Shown piece after piece: positions 33,347 to 42,716 of a stretch of 64,000 bases of DNA. The notes below the pieces were generated by a model, which was not told the DNA's origin, searched no databases, and worked only from the letters and a program-made list of their open reading frames with translations. Both the position numbers and the translations under genes were made by a program. Each line of letters opens with the position of its first letter. Position 1 is the first letter of the stretch. This DNA comes from Intestinimonas butyriciproducens. Its GTDB lineage: Bacteria; Bacillota; Clostridia; Oscillospirales; Butyricicoccaceae. The stretch is from NCBI RefSeq assembly GCF_016901775.1, contig NZ_JACJKW010000003.1, forward strand, positions 1-64,000, in the 5' to 3' direction.

Positions 33347-35680
33347 TTATACCGGTTCCTTGGGGATATGCCGGATGGAGATCACCAGCGCCGTGCGGTC
33401 ATCCAGAGGACGCTCTCCCTGTTCTGCGGCCTGGATGACTTCCTGGGCCAGGGCCTGGGGGGAGGGCAGACGGCGGCAGGCATCCAAAAGCCATTGACCG
33501 TCGATGGGCTCGGCTGCACCATCGCTGAGCATGACGATGGTGCAGGTATCTTTCAGCTGAAAATATTCCGGCTCCGGCGGACTTTCGCCTCCTTCCAGAC
33601 CGGCAGGCAAGGCCCGGGAAGAAAATTTCCGGGCCCGTCCCCCGGACAAAAGCCAGGTGGGGGCGGCGCCGTACTTGGTCACGGCGCCCCGGCCGGAATA
33701 CAGATCGATTTCCAGCAGATCCAGGGTGACAAAGCCCCTCTCTTCCAGACGGGCCGAGAGCATAGGGGTCACAGCACGGGCACTTTCCCACAGGGAGCAG
33801 CCCGCCTGGGCAAAGCGGGAAAGGAGAGACAGGGTTTCCAGGCTCACCTGGGCGGCGCCTTCTCCCGAACCCATGCCGTCGGCCAGCATGGTCAGGTGGC
33901 GGCCGTCGTCGGTAGTAAGATCCATGTATTGGTCGCCGTTTACCGTCTCCCCCTCTTTTTTCCGCTGGGCCATTGCCACAGAAACGGCAAACTGCTGCCG
34001 CTCCACACACCGCACCAGAGTGCCTTTGTCTTCCTCCACCGGCTCCGGCGGGCAGAAATCCCGGCCCAGAGCCAGGGAGAGGCTGCGGACAAAAGCACTA
34101 TGATCTTCGGGCAGATCTTCCGGGGCGGCCACCCGCACTTCGCAGCGCATCCGCCCCTGGTTTGTGTAAAGAGCCACAGCAGGCCGGCGGAAATAGGCTT
34201 CGGCCACGCTTTTGGCCCGGTTTTCCAAAGCGGGGTAGTATTCCGGTCCCTCCAGCAGAGTGGCCCCCATATCCCGCAGCAGCCCGCCCACCCCTTCGTA
34301 TTGCCGACGCAGCAGCTTGCGGTTTTCTCCCTGGCGGGCCAGTTCGCCCCGGCGGCGCAGCAGGGCGGCGTATTCCAGGCTCACCGCCTGGGCAAACCGA
34401 TGGATCTCCAGACACCGGGCGGCAAAGTAGGCAGGAAAATCTTCTGCTTCGATCTTGCCTTTTTTCCGCAAGGGCTGGGTCACATCGTTCATCACCCCCA
34501 TGGTGGACACATACTCTTTGTCCCAACAGGCCTCCCGCACCGGACAGAACCGGCATACCTTGTCGGCGCTTCGGCGGAATACCTGGGTGATGTCCTCCTG
34601 GTTTTTTACCGGCACATCGGTGAGACTGAGGGCCAGGGCTTCCAAAGCCCGGGAGGCCTGGCGCAGCTTCTGCTGGGCGTATTTTCCCATCTGTCCCGGG
34701 CCGGCCGGGGCAAAGGACTGGGCTTCGCCATTTCCCAAGGAGCTTTTCACCCGGGCCAGCAGCCCGTCGGGAAGCACCAGGAAAAATACCGAGGCGCAGA
34801 AGCACTCATAAAGGCCGGAGGCCGCCTGGGGGGAGCGGATGGCCCAGAGGGTGGCGGCGCAGTGGGCCAGTACAAAGGCCACACCAAAGCCCAACCGGCC
34901 TTTTTTCCGGCACAGCCCGCCGATCAGCCCGGCCACCCCATACAGGCCGGTAAAGTGCAGCTCCATGCCGCCGGAAAGATCAAAGGCTGCGCCAAAGGCC
35001 ACTCCCGCTCCAGCGCCTCCGGCTCCGGGAGCACAATAGGCCGCCGTCATCACAGCCAGCAGGCCGATGGCCCGGGCCGGGGAGAGGGTGTGAAACACCC
35101 GCCAGGGCTCCAGAGCCAAGAGAAAGGAGAGCAGCAGCGCTCCCTGTCCGGCCAGCAGCAGAGCCTGTCCCTTTCCGGGAGAAGGAGAAGGCCGGGCTGC
35201 AAGGCTATATAGATAAACCATGGCGCCGCACACTCCGGCTTCTCCCAGAAGGAGGGCCAGGCCCTCAGGGGTAAATTGAGTCATGAGCAGGGCGCTGCCG
35301 GTGCACAAAAGAGTGAAGGCGGTGCACAAAGGCATCAGAGGGCGCAGACCGTCGGAGCCAGTGCTGGAAAAGACCAGAGCACAGGCGGCACACACCAAAA
35401 GGGAGGCGCAGTAGTGAAGACCATTGCTGCCCAAGGTAAGAGCATATCCTGCAAAGGCTCCCAATATGGCGCCGAAGCCCCACTTCCCGCCGCAGAAGGC
35501 CGCGCCGAAGGCCAGGGCAAAGGGATGGGCCTGGCCGAAAAGAGCAGCCGATGTAAAAACATACCCGCCCCCGGCCAGGATTCCTTGGCACACCGCCCAT
35601 CGCAGCCGTGGGTCCGCACCCCACCGGCGAAGCTTGTCCCCCAGGGGAAGGGCTCTTTCCGCCCGTTTTCGTTTTTCCAT
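33347..35680 (-). CDS. spoIIE: Stage II sporulation protein E (PP2C phosphatase)
   Basis: The membrane phosphatase that dephosphorylates SpoIIAA and so releases sigma-F in the forespore. It also localises to the polar septum. The 777-residue protein has about ten membrane helices in residues 30-300, a central regulatory/oligomerisation region, and a C-terminal PP2C domain. Metal-site motifs GDQYMDL, ADGMGSGEGA, LSDGAAE and DDRTAL are all present, so it should be active. ATG at 35680 has GGAGGG at a good distance; the ATG two codons earlier abuts the site. It proves the organism is a spore former by lineage. Confidence 0.95.
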   Translation of the reverse strand: MEKRKRAERALPLGDKLRRWGADPRLRWAVCQGILAGGGYVFTSAALFGQAHPFALAFGAAFCGGKWGFGAILGAFAGYALTLGSNGLHYCASLLVCAACALVFSSTGSDGLRPLMPLCTAFTLLCTGSALLMTQFTPEGLALLLGEAGVCGAMVYLYSLAARPSPSPGKGQALLLAGQGALLLSFLLALEPWRVFHTLSPARAIGLLAVMTAAYCAPGAGGAGAGVAFGAAFDLSGGMELHFTGLYGVAGLIGGLCRKKGRLGFGVAFVLAHCAATLWAIRSPQAASGLYECFCASVFFLVLPDGLLARVKSSLGNGEAQSFAPAGPGQMGKYAQQKLRQASRALEALALSLTDVPVKNQEDITQVFRRSADKVCRFCPVREACWDKEYVSTMGVMNDVTQPLRKKGKIEAEDFPAYFAARCLEIHRFAQAVSLEYAALLRRRGELARQGENRKLLRRQYEGVGGLLRDMGATLLEGPEYYPALENRAKSVAEAYFRRPAVALYTNQGRMRCEVRVAAPEDLPEDHSAFVRSLSLALGRDFCPPEPVEEDKGTLVRCVERQQFAVSVAMAQRKKEGETVNGDQYMDLTTDDGRHLTMLADGMGSGEGAAQVSLETLSLLSRFAQAGCSLWESARAVTPMLSARLEERGFVTLDLLEIDLYSGRGAVTKYGAAPTWLLSGGRARKFSSRALPAGLEGGESPPEPEYFQLKDTCTIVMLSDGAAEPIDGQWLLDACRRLPSPQALAQEVIQAAEQGERPLDDRTALVISIRHIPKEPV

Positions 35681-35872
35681 GTCCATCCCTCCGCTTTTTC
35701 CGGTTTTGCTCTCATTATACCGGCTTTTCTTTGCGGAAAAGGTTGAAAAAGGGGCTTTGGGAAAGTGACGCAGTCTGGCGTTGTTTCCGTCCTTTTTTTG
35801 CTCTGTGGCATATAACCGGATGTTGCGGGATTGCTTGGCGAGGGAGCGCAGCTGGAAGAACAGATCAAAAAA

Positions 35873-36102
35873 GGCCCTCCCTTCTGGGAAGAGCCTCAGA
35901 CTGTCAAAAAACTTGTTCGATGGAGGGGAACCATTTGCCCTGCCCCTCATTCATCCGTAAAAACCGGCGACCGGTGCGTCGGTTTTTACACTTCTCAAGG
36001 GGCAAGTGTGCGCCATGGCCGTGCACGCAGACCCTTGCAAAACTCGCAAAAGTGGCCTGGGCCACTTTTGCGATACGCTGCTCTCCCTTTTGGGGAGAGC
36101 CT
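35873..36102 (-). repeat. Dispersed ~184-bp structured repeat, copy B, inside a duplicated terminator
   Basis: The core (35897-36078) is the second copy of the element at 11194-11378, in the opposite orientation. Its stems CGCAAAAGTGGCC/GGCCACTTTTGCG and GTAAAAACCG/CGGTTTTTAC differ from copy A by paired, compensating changes. The core is flanked by a hairpin repeated on both sides (35873-35896 and 36079-36102, 20 of 24 identical) that is unrelated to the flanking hairpin of copy A. On the minus strand the distal hairpin keeps a TTTTTT tract, so the SDR-gene terminator seems to have been split. Frames predicted through it are spurious. Confidence 0.88.
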
Positions 36103-36115
36103 TTTTGAAAGTGCT

Positions 36116-36850
36116 TCATGATATGGCGATGCCGCCATCCACCGCCAGCACCTGGCCGGTGATGAAACTGGCATCCTCCTGGGAAAGAAAAAGGGCGGCC
36201 CCCGCCACTTCCTCCGGCGTTCCCAGGCGGCAGAGGGGCGTTTCATCAGCCAGGATCTGCCGGTCCTCCTGGGTCAGATTGCCGTTCATCTGGGTATGGA
36301 TCACCCCAGGAGCAATGCAGTTGACCCGCACGCCGGAGGGGCCCAGTTCCTTGGCCAGAGCTTTTGTCAGGCCGATGACTCCCGCCTTGGCGGCTGAATA
36401 GGCCGCCTCGCAGCTGCCGCCTGTCAGGCCCCACATGGAGGAAATGGTGAGGATGCTGCCCTTTTGCCGGCGAATCATGGAGGGAATGGCCCGGCGGCAG
36501 CAGTAAAAGACCCCGTCCAGATCCACCCCCATCACCCGACGCCAGTCCTCATCGGTCATATCGCTTAGAAGACCCTGATAGGCCACTCCAGCGTTGCATA
36601 CCAGGGCATCCACCGGCCCCAGAACCTGCTCCATGTGGGAAAACAGGGCTTCCACTTGTCCGGAGTCGGCCACATCGGCTTTGAAACCCAGACCGGAAAG
36701 CCCCCGGCTTTTCAGCTCTTGCTCCAGGGCCAGGGATTGCTCCTTTTCCTTCCGGTAGCACCAGGCCACCTGCCAGCCGGCCTGGGCAAAGGCCAGCACA
36801 CAGGCCCGGCCAATACCCCGGCTGCCGCCGGTGATGAGGGTGGTTTTCAT
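36116..36850 (-). CDS. Short-chain dehydrogenase/reductase (FabG-like)
   Basis: A 244-residue classical SDR. The cofactor motif is TGGSRGIG (residues 7-14), the NAG motif is CNAGVA and the catalytic triad is S138, Y151 and K155 (YSAAK). It resembles 3-oxoacyl-ACP reductase FabG, but no fatty-acid synthesis genes are adjacent. It could instead reduce another ketone. The ATG at 36850 overlaps the stop of the upstream GNAT gene (ATGA) and sits 9 bp after GGAG, so the METMKTT alternative is less likely. It is the last gene of the helicase-GNAT-SDR string. Confidence 0.88.
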   Translation of the reverse strand: MKTTLITGGSRGIGRACVLAFAQAGWQVAWCYRKEKEQSLALEQELKSRGLSGLGFKADVADSGQVEALFSHMEQVLGPVDALVCNAGVAYQGLLSDMTDEDWRRVMGVDLDGVFYCCRRAIPSMIRRQKGSILTISSMWGLTGGSCEAAYSAAKAGVIGLTKALAKELGPSGVRVNCIAPGVIHTQMNGNLTQEDRQILADETPLCRLGTPEEVAGAALFLSQEDASFITGQVLAVDGGIAIS

Positions 36851-37383
36851 GGTTTCCATCTCCTTTCAAATTGACGGCGGGAAAGGGTGTATTCCCAGCC
36901 TGCCTGCCATTGCCCTTCCCGGAGAAAAAGCCCCGGGCGGGGCTCTTTTTGCCGTCTCATGCCCAGCTTCTCAAGAAGAGCGATGCTGGGCTCATTGGAA
37001 AAGCCGCAGAAAGCCACGGCCTGCCTCATCTGCTGATTTGCAAACCCATACCGGAGCAGCCCACGGCAGCTTTCCAGAGCATAGCCATGGCCCCAATGGG
37101 CGGGGTGAAAGGCATAGCTCAGCTTCCGCACCCCTTTGCCCCGTTCGGGAAGAGGGCAAAGACGCAGCTGGCCCACCAGGGGGACTTCCTGGTCTCCCAG
37201 ACAACAGGCCCGGATGTCCCCGGCCTTCTCCCACAGCAGGCTGAGATGGATGCATTCCTCCAGACTTTCCGCCCTTCCCCACTCCCGGAGTACCGCCTCC
37301 TGGTTCAGAAGCTGCCAAAGCTCCTGCCCATCGGTGAGGCGAAAGGGCCGCAGGGTCAGGCGTGGGAGGGTGATGATTTCCAT
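36847..37383 (-). CDS. GNAT N-acetyltransferase (RimJ/RimL type)
   Basis: A 178-residue acetyltransferase. MEIITLPRLTLRPFRLTDGQEL is a typical RimJ/RimL opening. The acetyl-CoA region is LSYAFHPAHWGHGYALESCRG in outline, with NEPSIALLEKLGMRRQ as the conserved C-terminal loop. The substrate could be a protein N-terminus, an antibiotic or a small amine; nothing fixes it. It begins one base after the helicase gene ends and overlaps the SDR gene by 4 nt, so all three may share one transcript. Confidence 0.87.
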   Translation of the reverse strand: MEIITLPRLTLRPFRLTDGQELWQLLNQEAVLREWGRAESLEECIHLSLLWEKAGDIRACCLGDQEVPLVGQLRLCPLPERGKGVRKLSYAFHPAHWGHGYALESCRGLLRYGFANQQMRQAVAFCGFSNEPSIALLEKLGMRRQKEPRPGLFLREGQWQAGWEYTLSRRQFERRWKP

Positions 37384-37384
37384 G

Positions 37385-38758
37385 TTACGATTCCTGGTTG
37401 GGGGTGGAAGGGGCAGAAGAGGGCTTTCTCCGTCTTCTTCTGCGGCGGCGCTTGGGCGCCTGGGACGGCTCCCCTTCCGGCTGCTTTTCTGTGGGGGCGG
37501 AAGCCTGCTCTCCGGCGGGGGCGGGCTTTTCTTCCTTCTTGCTCCGGCGGGGGGCTTTGGGAGTGACGCCGCTGCCCTTTTTCCGGGGCCGGGGCGGATT
37601 TTTCGGTTGATTGGGGTCGGGCACATAGCTCCCCAGGGGATAGGGATTGTCGTAATCGATGTCCAGCAATTTGTCGATGACCATTTCCACATCCCGCAAA
37701 ATGGCCTTTTCCTCTTCGTCGCAGAAGGAGATGGCAGTGCCCGCCGCGCCGGCCCGGCCGGTGCGCCCGATGCGGTGCACATAGGTCTCCGGTTCCGAGG
37801 GCATATCGTAGTTGATCACATAGGGCATTTCCTCAATGTCAATGCCCCGGGCGGCAATGTCGGTGGCTACCAGAACCTGGATTTTCCAGTCTTTGAAATT
37901 TTGCAGCGCACGCTGACGGTTGTTCTGGGTTTTGTCCCCGTGGATGGCCTGGGCGGTGATGCCCTCCCGGTTCAGCTGGCGCACCACCCGGTCGGCCCCA
38001 TGCTTGGTGCGCACAAACACCAGAGCCTGGGGAATGGGCAGCGTGTGGATCAGATGGGCCAGCAGTTTGGATTTGTTGCCCTTGTCCACCAGGTAGACCC
38101 GCTGGGCGATCAGCTCCACCGGACGGGACACCGGGGAGACATTGATCTCCACAGGGCTGTGGAGCAATTTCTGAGCCAGCCGGGCGATTTCCGGAGGCAT
38201 GGTGGCGGAAAACAGCATGGTTTGCCGGTTCTGGGGAAGCTTGCCGGTGATGCGGCGTACATCGGGCAAAAAGCCCATGTCCAGCATCCGGTCGGCCTCA
38301 TCCAGCACATAGTATTCCGTGTGTTTCAGGGAAATGAAGCCCTGGCCCATCAGGTCCAGCAGCCGTCCCGGGGTGGCGATGAGAACATCCACACCTTCTT
38401 TCAGCTGCTGGGTCTGGGGATTCTGGGAGACGCCGCCGAAGATGACACAGCACCGCAGGGGCAGATGCTTGCCGTAGTCCAGGAAGTTTTCGTGGATTTG
38501 CAGAGCCAGTTCCCGGGTGGGGGTCAGGATCAGCGCCCGGATCTGATGCTTGTAGTCCCAGCTGGCAAAAAGCTTTTGCAGAATGGGCAGGGCAAAAGCG
38601 GCGGTTTTGCCGGTGCCCGTCTGGGCGCAGCCCAGAAGATCCTGGCCGGAAAGCAGGGCGGGAATGGCCTGCTGCTGAATGGGAGTGGGGGCCGTGTAGC
38701 CCTTTTCCTCTATGGCCTGGAGGATTTCCGGCGCCAGGTCAAATTCTTTAAATTCCAT
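37385..38758 (-). CDS. DEAD-box RNA helicase (CshA/RhlE type)
   Basis: An ATP-dependent RNA helicase of 457 residues. Visible motifs are Q motif PTPIQQQAIP, I AQTGTGKT, Ia PTRELA, Ib TPGRLLD, II VLDEAD, III SATMP, IV ALVFVRTK, V ATDIAARGID and VI HRIGRTGRAG. A basic, Pro-rich tail ends with eight consecutive arginines after PKR, suited to RNA binding. The ATG at 38758 is chosen over an upstream TTG. Its ~90-nt leader contains a strong hairpin (38801-38832), reminiscent of cold-responsive helicase leaders. Confidence 0.94.
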   Translation of the reverse strand: MEFKEFDLAPEILQAIEEKGYTAPTPIQQQAIPALLSGQDLLGCAQTGTGKTAAFALPILQKLFASWDYKHQIRALILTPTRELALQIHENFLDYGKHLPLRCCVIFGGVSQNPQTQQLKEGVDVLIATPGRLLDLMGQGFISLKHTEYYVLDEADRMLDMGFLPDVRRITGKLPQNRQTMLFSATMPPEIARLAQKLLHSPVEINVSPVSRPVELIAQRVYLVDKGNKSKLLAHLIHTLPIPQALVFVRTKHGADRVVRQLNREGITAQAIHGDKTQNNRQRALQNFKDWKIQVLVATDIAARGIDIEEMPYVINYDMPSEPETYVHRIGRTGRAGAAGTAISFCDEEEKAILRDVEMVIDKLLDIDYDNPYPLGSYVPDPNQPKNPPRPRKKGSGVTPKAPRRSKKEEKPAPAGEQASAPTEKQPEGEPSQAPKRRRRRRRRKPSSAPSTPNQES

Positions 38759-38800
38759 TTGTTTTTTTACCAATCTTTCTTTTGATATTTTTGAATGATG

Positions 38801-38880
38801 CCCCCTTTCCCATGGTGGAAAAGGGGGCAGTATTTCAGCCTTCTATGGTATAGTATACCGGATTTTTTTTCTTTCAGCAA
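38801..38880 (-). promoter_or_regulatory. Helicase promoter and leader hairpin
   Basis: On the minus strand, TTGCTG (38880-38875), a 17-bp A-rich spacer and TATACT (38857-38852). The leader then folds a stem of TGCCCCC with GGGGGCA extended by TTT/AAA pairs (38832-38801). No T-run follows the stem, so it is a leader structure and not an obvious terminator. Confidence 0.7.
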
Positions 38881-38890
38881 GAAGCCGCCG

Positions 38891-39772
38891 TTACAGGTTG
38901 ATGAGCACCATGGCGCACAGGGTCAGAAGTGCAGCGGCCTGCTCGGTTTTTTTCAGCTTTTCCCGGAAAAACAGCAGGCTTCCCAGCAGGATCACCGCCA
39001 CAGAGCCGGCGCTGTACACCGGGAACACCACAGCGGCGGGCAGCGCCGCCAGAGCCCGCAGCAGGAAGAAGGGGCAGAGCAGATTGGGCACGCCGATGCA
39101 TACCCCCAGAAAAATGGAAAATTTATCCCAGCGGGGCCGCTTCTGCACCAGTGTCCGCAGACTGAGCAGAAGCGCCACCAGGAAGATCACCAAAAGGAAA
39201 TGGTTCTGGTAATCGGAAAGGCCATAGCGCTCATAGATCTTGGTCATAAACTCGGCCAGTCCGGAAAAGAGGAAGGTAAGCAGCAGCCACAGCATACCGC
39301 CGCTTTTTCGTTCGCCTCCCAGATTGCAAAGCACAATAGAACCCAAGGCCAGCAGGATGCCCACCCATTTCATGGGAGTGGGATATTCCTTCCAGGCCAC
39401 CACCGATACCAGCATAGGCAGCAGGATGCCCAGCTTGCTGAACATTCCCGCAAGGGAAGCGCCGCTTTGGTGAATGGCCCGCTGGTAGGCGAGAAAACTC
39501 ACCAGATACAGCCCGCCGGTAAAGCATCCCAGCCAGATGGCCAAAGCCATGCTGCCTTCCGGGGTTTTTCCGCTGAGGGAGCCCAGGAAGGCCGACAGGT
39601 CAGGAAGGAACAGATCCGGTCCTTGATAAAGCACCATGGCCCCGGAACACATAGCCGCCGTCAGATAATTGACGGTGGTGATGACGCTGCCGCTGGCCCC
39701 CACCCGGGCAGCCACCTTGAACAAAAGGGCGATGGAGGCGCTGGAGCACACCGCCAAAAGCAAATAAAACAT
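38891..39772 (-). CDS. EamA/DMT-family transporter
   Basis: A 293-residue drug/metabolite transporter with ten predicted membrane helices arranged as two five-helix EamA repeats. The first repeat is MFYLLLAVCSSASIALLFKVAAR onward; the second begins near SGGMLWLLLTFLFSGLAEFM. Such proteins export amino acids, sugars or metabolites. The substrate cannot be assigned. GGGGGAGA precedes the ATG. It starts 22 bp after the CcdA-thioredoxin gene ends, so it may share that transcript. Confidence 0.88.
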   Translation of the reverse strand: MFYLLLAVCSSASIALLFKVAARVGASGSVITTVNYLTAAMCSGAMVLYQGPDLFLPDLSAFLGSLSGKTPEGSMALAIWLGCFTGGLYLVSFLAYQRAIHQSGASLAGMFSKLGILLPMLVSVVAWKEYPTPMKWVGILLALGSIVLCNLGGERKSGGMLWLLLTFLFSGLAEFMTKIYERYGLSDYQNHFLLVIFLVALLLSLRTLVQKRPRWDKFSIFLGVCIGVPNLLCPFFLLRALAALPAAVVFPVYSAGSVAVILLGSLLFFREKLKKTEQAAALLTLCAMVLINL

Positions 39773-39794
39773 TCTCCCCCACTCTCTCTTTTTC

Positions 39795-41099
<1,305 letters not shown>

Positions 41100-41241
41100 A
41101 GCATTCCTCCAATGGAAGTTCTGTTGCTTGCGCTCTTACAGTGTACCAAAGGCCGGAGAAAAATCCTAGGGGGAGAAACAAAATTTTTCTTGCCAGTTGC
41201 CAGGACTGGCCTTCGGGAAGTTTGCTTATGGACATATAAAA

Positions 41242-41275
41242 GAAAAAAAGCCTGCCCTCTATGCGAGGGCAGGCC
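41242..41275 (-). terminator. Serpin-gene terminator
   Basis: GCCTGCCCTC pairs with GAGGGCAGGC. On the minus strand TTTTTTTC follows. Confidence 0.93.
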
Positions 41276-41287
41276 ATATTTTATTTA

Positions 41288-42622
41288 TCAGGAGGGCCGG
41301 TATACCGCACCCACAAAAAGGGGAAGACCGTCATTGCTGGTGATGACAAAAAGGAAAGGCCGATTAAGCACAAACTCCACTTCTTCTTCCGGGGGCATTC
41401 CGGCGCCTGCGGCCATGGTGGTGTAGGCCGCCGCAGCCACTCCCTCCTCATCGGCTTTCACCCGCACGCTGTGCTGGGCTTGGGTGAGACAAAGCCCTTC
41501 CTGGGAGGTGAGCGGGGAAAAATCAGCGGTATCCGGGGAGAGCACCTGGGTGATACCCAGCTTTTCCAGTTTATCCAGCAGGTCGGTCTGAAAGGAAATG
41601 TCTATCCTGGGCAATGTCAGGTGGACGGTGATGTCCTTCCCCTCTGGCCATGCCTGGGGCGCAGAGAGAAACGCCGCTGTCCGGGGGTCTTCCAGCAGCT
41701 GTTGGGGCGTTATCCCTTCGTCGGGAAGCACAAACCACATACTTCCCCCGCTGCTTTCCAAGGCTTTCCCCACGGCGGAAAAGTGATCTCCCCAGATATA
41801 GGTCCCCGTATAGGTGTCGTGCATCATCTGGGCGGGAAGTTCTTCCTCCAAGCCATAAAAGGTGCCGGAGGTGGTGCTGGATGGGTCAAATTCCTGTGCC
41901 CAAGGGGCTTTGAAATACACCGTGGTCACCAGGGCCAGCACATCCTGGGGGCTGAAGGAAATGTTTTTGGTCATCTGGGAGAGCAGGCCGCCGGTTTGCT
42001 CGTCGATCCAGCTGCCGATGGCCCGGTTCATTTTTTCCGTTCCCATTTTTCCCTGATAGGAAGAAGCATAATAGGTCTGGGCCAGCTGTTTGAGAGTATC
42101 CTCCTCCGCGGGGAGGCTTTCGTCCAGCCACAGGGAGCTGGCCAGAATGCTGGTCACCAGGCCGTCGTCCCGGTAGTGGGCTTCCCACACCTTCCGGGCC
42201 TGGGTGCGCAGGTCTTCCAGGGAATCATGCCCCAGTGCAGCCAGAATTTCCGCCCGGCTTTCTCCACCGGTGGTTTCGGCCAGCATCCCCAGAGCCATAT
42301 ACACATTCAAAGGGGAATACAGCTGGTTTTCTCCCTCTTCGTTTTGGAGAAACAGAGGGATGCTTTTTTGAAAAAATCCCTCCATCCCCTGCTCATAGCC
42401 CTCTTCCGGCTGAAGAGCCTGGAGAGATTCCTGCCAGGCATCCCATTTCCGGGAGGAGGCGCTGCCTTTGGGGTGGGAAGCCATCTGGGGATAATCGGCC
42501 TTTTGAAGGGCGTAGGCATCCGAAGGCGAGCGGCCCCGGAAAAAGAAAATGAAACCTGCGGCCAGGGCCAGAAAAAGGGCGCAGCCCATCAGGGCCAGTA
42601 TCCGTTTCTTTGCAAGATTCAT
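41288..42622 (-). CDS. Membrane-anchored or secreted serpin
   Basis: A 444-residue serine-protease inhibitor family protein. An N-terminal hydrophobic segment (residues 8-28) anchors or exports it, and the serpin domain starts near residue 75 (QLYSPLNVYMALGMLAETTGG). The breach and shutter elements (LVTTVYFKAPWAQEFD, VEFVLNRPFLFVI) are intact. The hinge EEGVAAAAYTTM has the small residues needed for loop insertion, so it should be inhibitory. The reactive loop runs TTMAAGAGMPPE; a P1 among its Ala/Gly residues would suit elastase-like proteases. The ATG at 42622 follows AGAGGTG. Confidence 0.9.
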   Translation of the reverse strand: MNLAKKRILALMGCALFLALAAGFIFFFRGRSPSDAYALQKADYPQMASHPKGSASSRKWDAWQESLQALQPEEGYEQGMEGFFQKSIPLFLQNEEGENQLYSPLNVYMALGMLAETTGGESRAEILAALGHDSLEDLRTQARKVWEAHYRDDGLVTSILASSLWLDESLPAEEDTLKQLAQTYYASSYQGKMGTEKMNRAIGSWIDEQTGGLLSQMTKNISFSPQDVLALVTTVYFKAPWAQEFDPSSTTSGTFYGLEEELPAQMMHDTYTGTYIWGDHFSAVGKALESSGGSMWFVLPDEGITPQQLLEDPRTAAFLSAPQAWPEGKDITVHLTLPRIDISFQTDLLDKLEKLGITQVLSPDTADFSPLTSQEGLCLTQAQHSVRVKADEEGVAAAAYTTMAAGAGMPPEEEVEFVLNRPFLFVITSNDGLPLFVGAVYRPS

Positions 42623-42675
42623 AGAGAACACCTCTTTTCTGATTTATTAGACGAAAAGGGAAGAGAAAAGTTCCC

Positions 42676-42710
42676 GGAAAAAAGTTGCCCCTCCGGAAAG
42701 CGGAGGGGCA
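42676..42710 (-). terminator. Terminator of the SLH-protein gene
   Basis: TGCCCCTCCG pairs with CGGAGGGGCA around GAAAG, followed on the minus strand by AACTTTTTT. Confidence 0.92.
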
Positions 42711-42716
42711 GCATAT

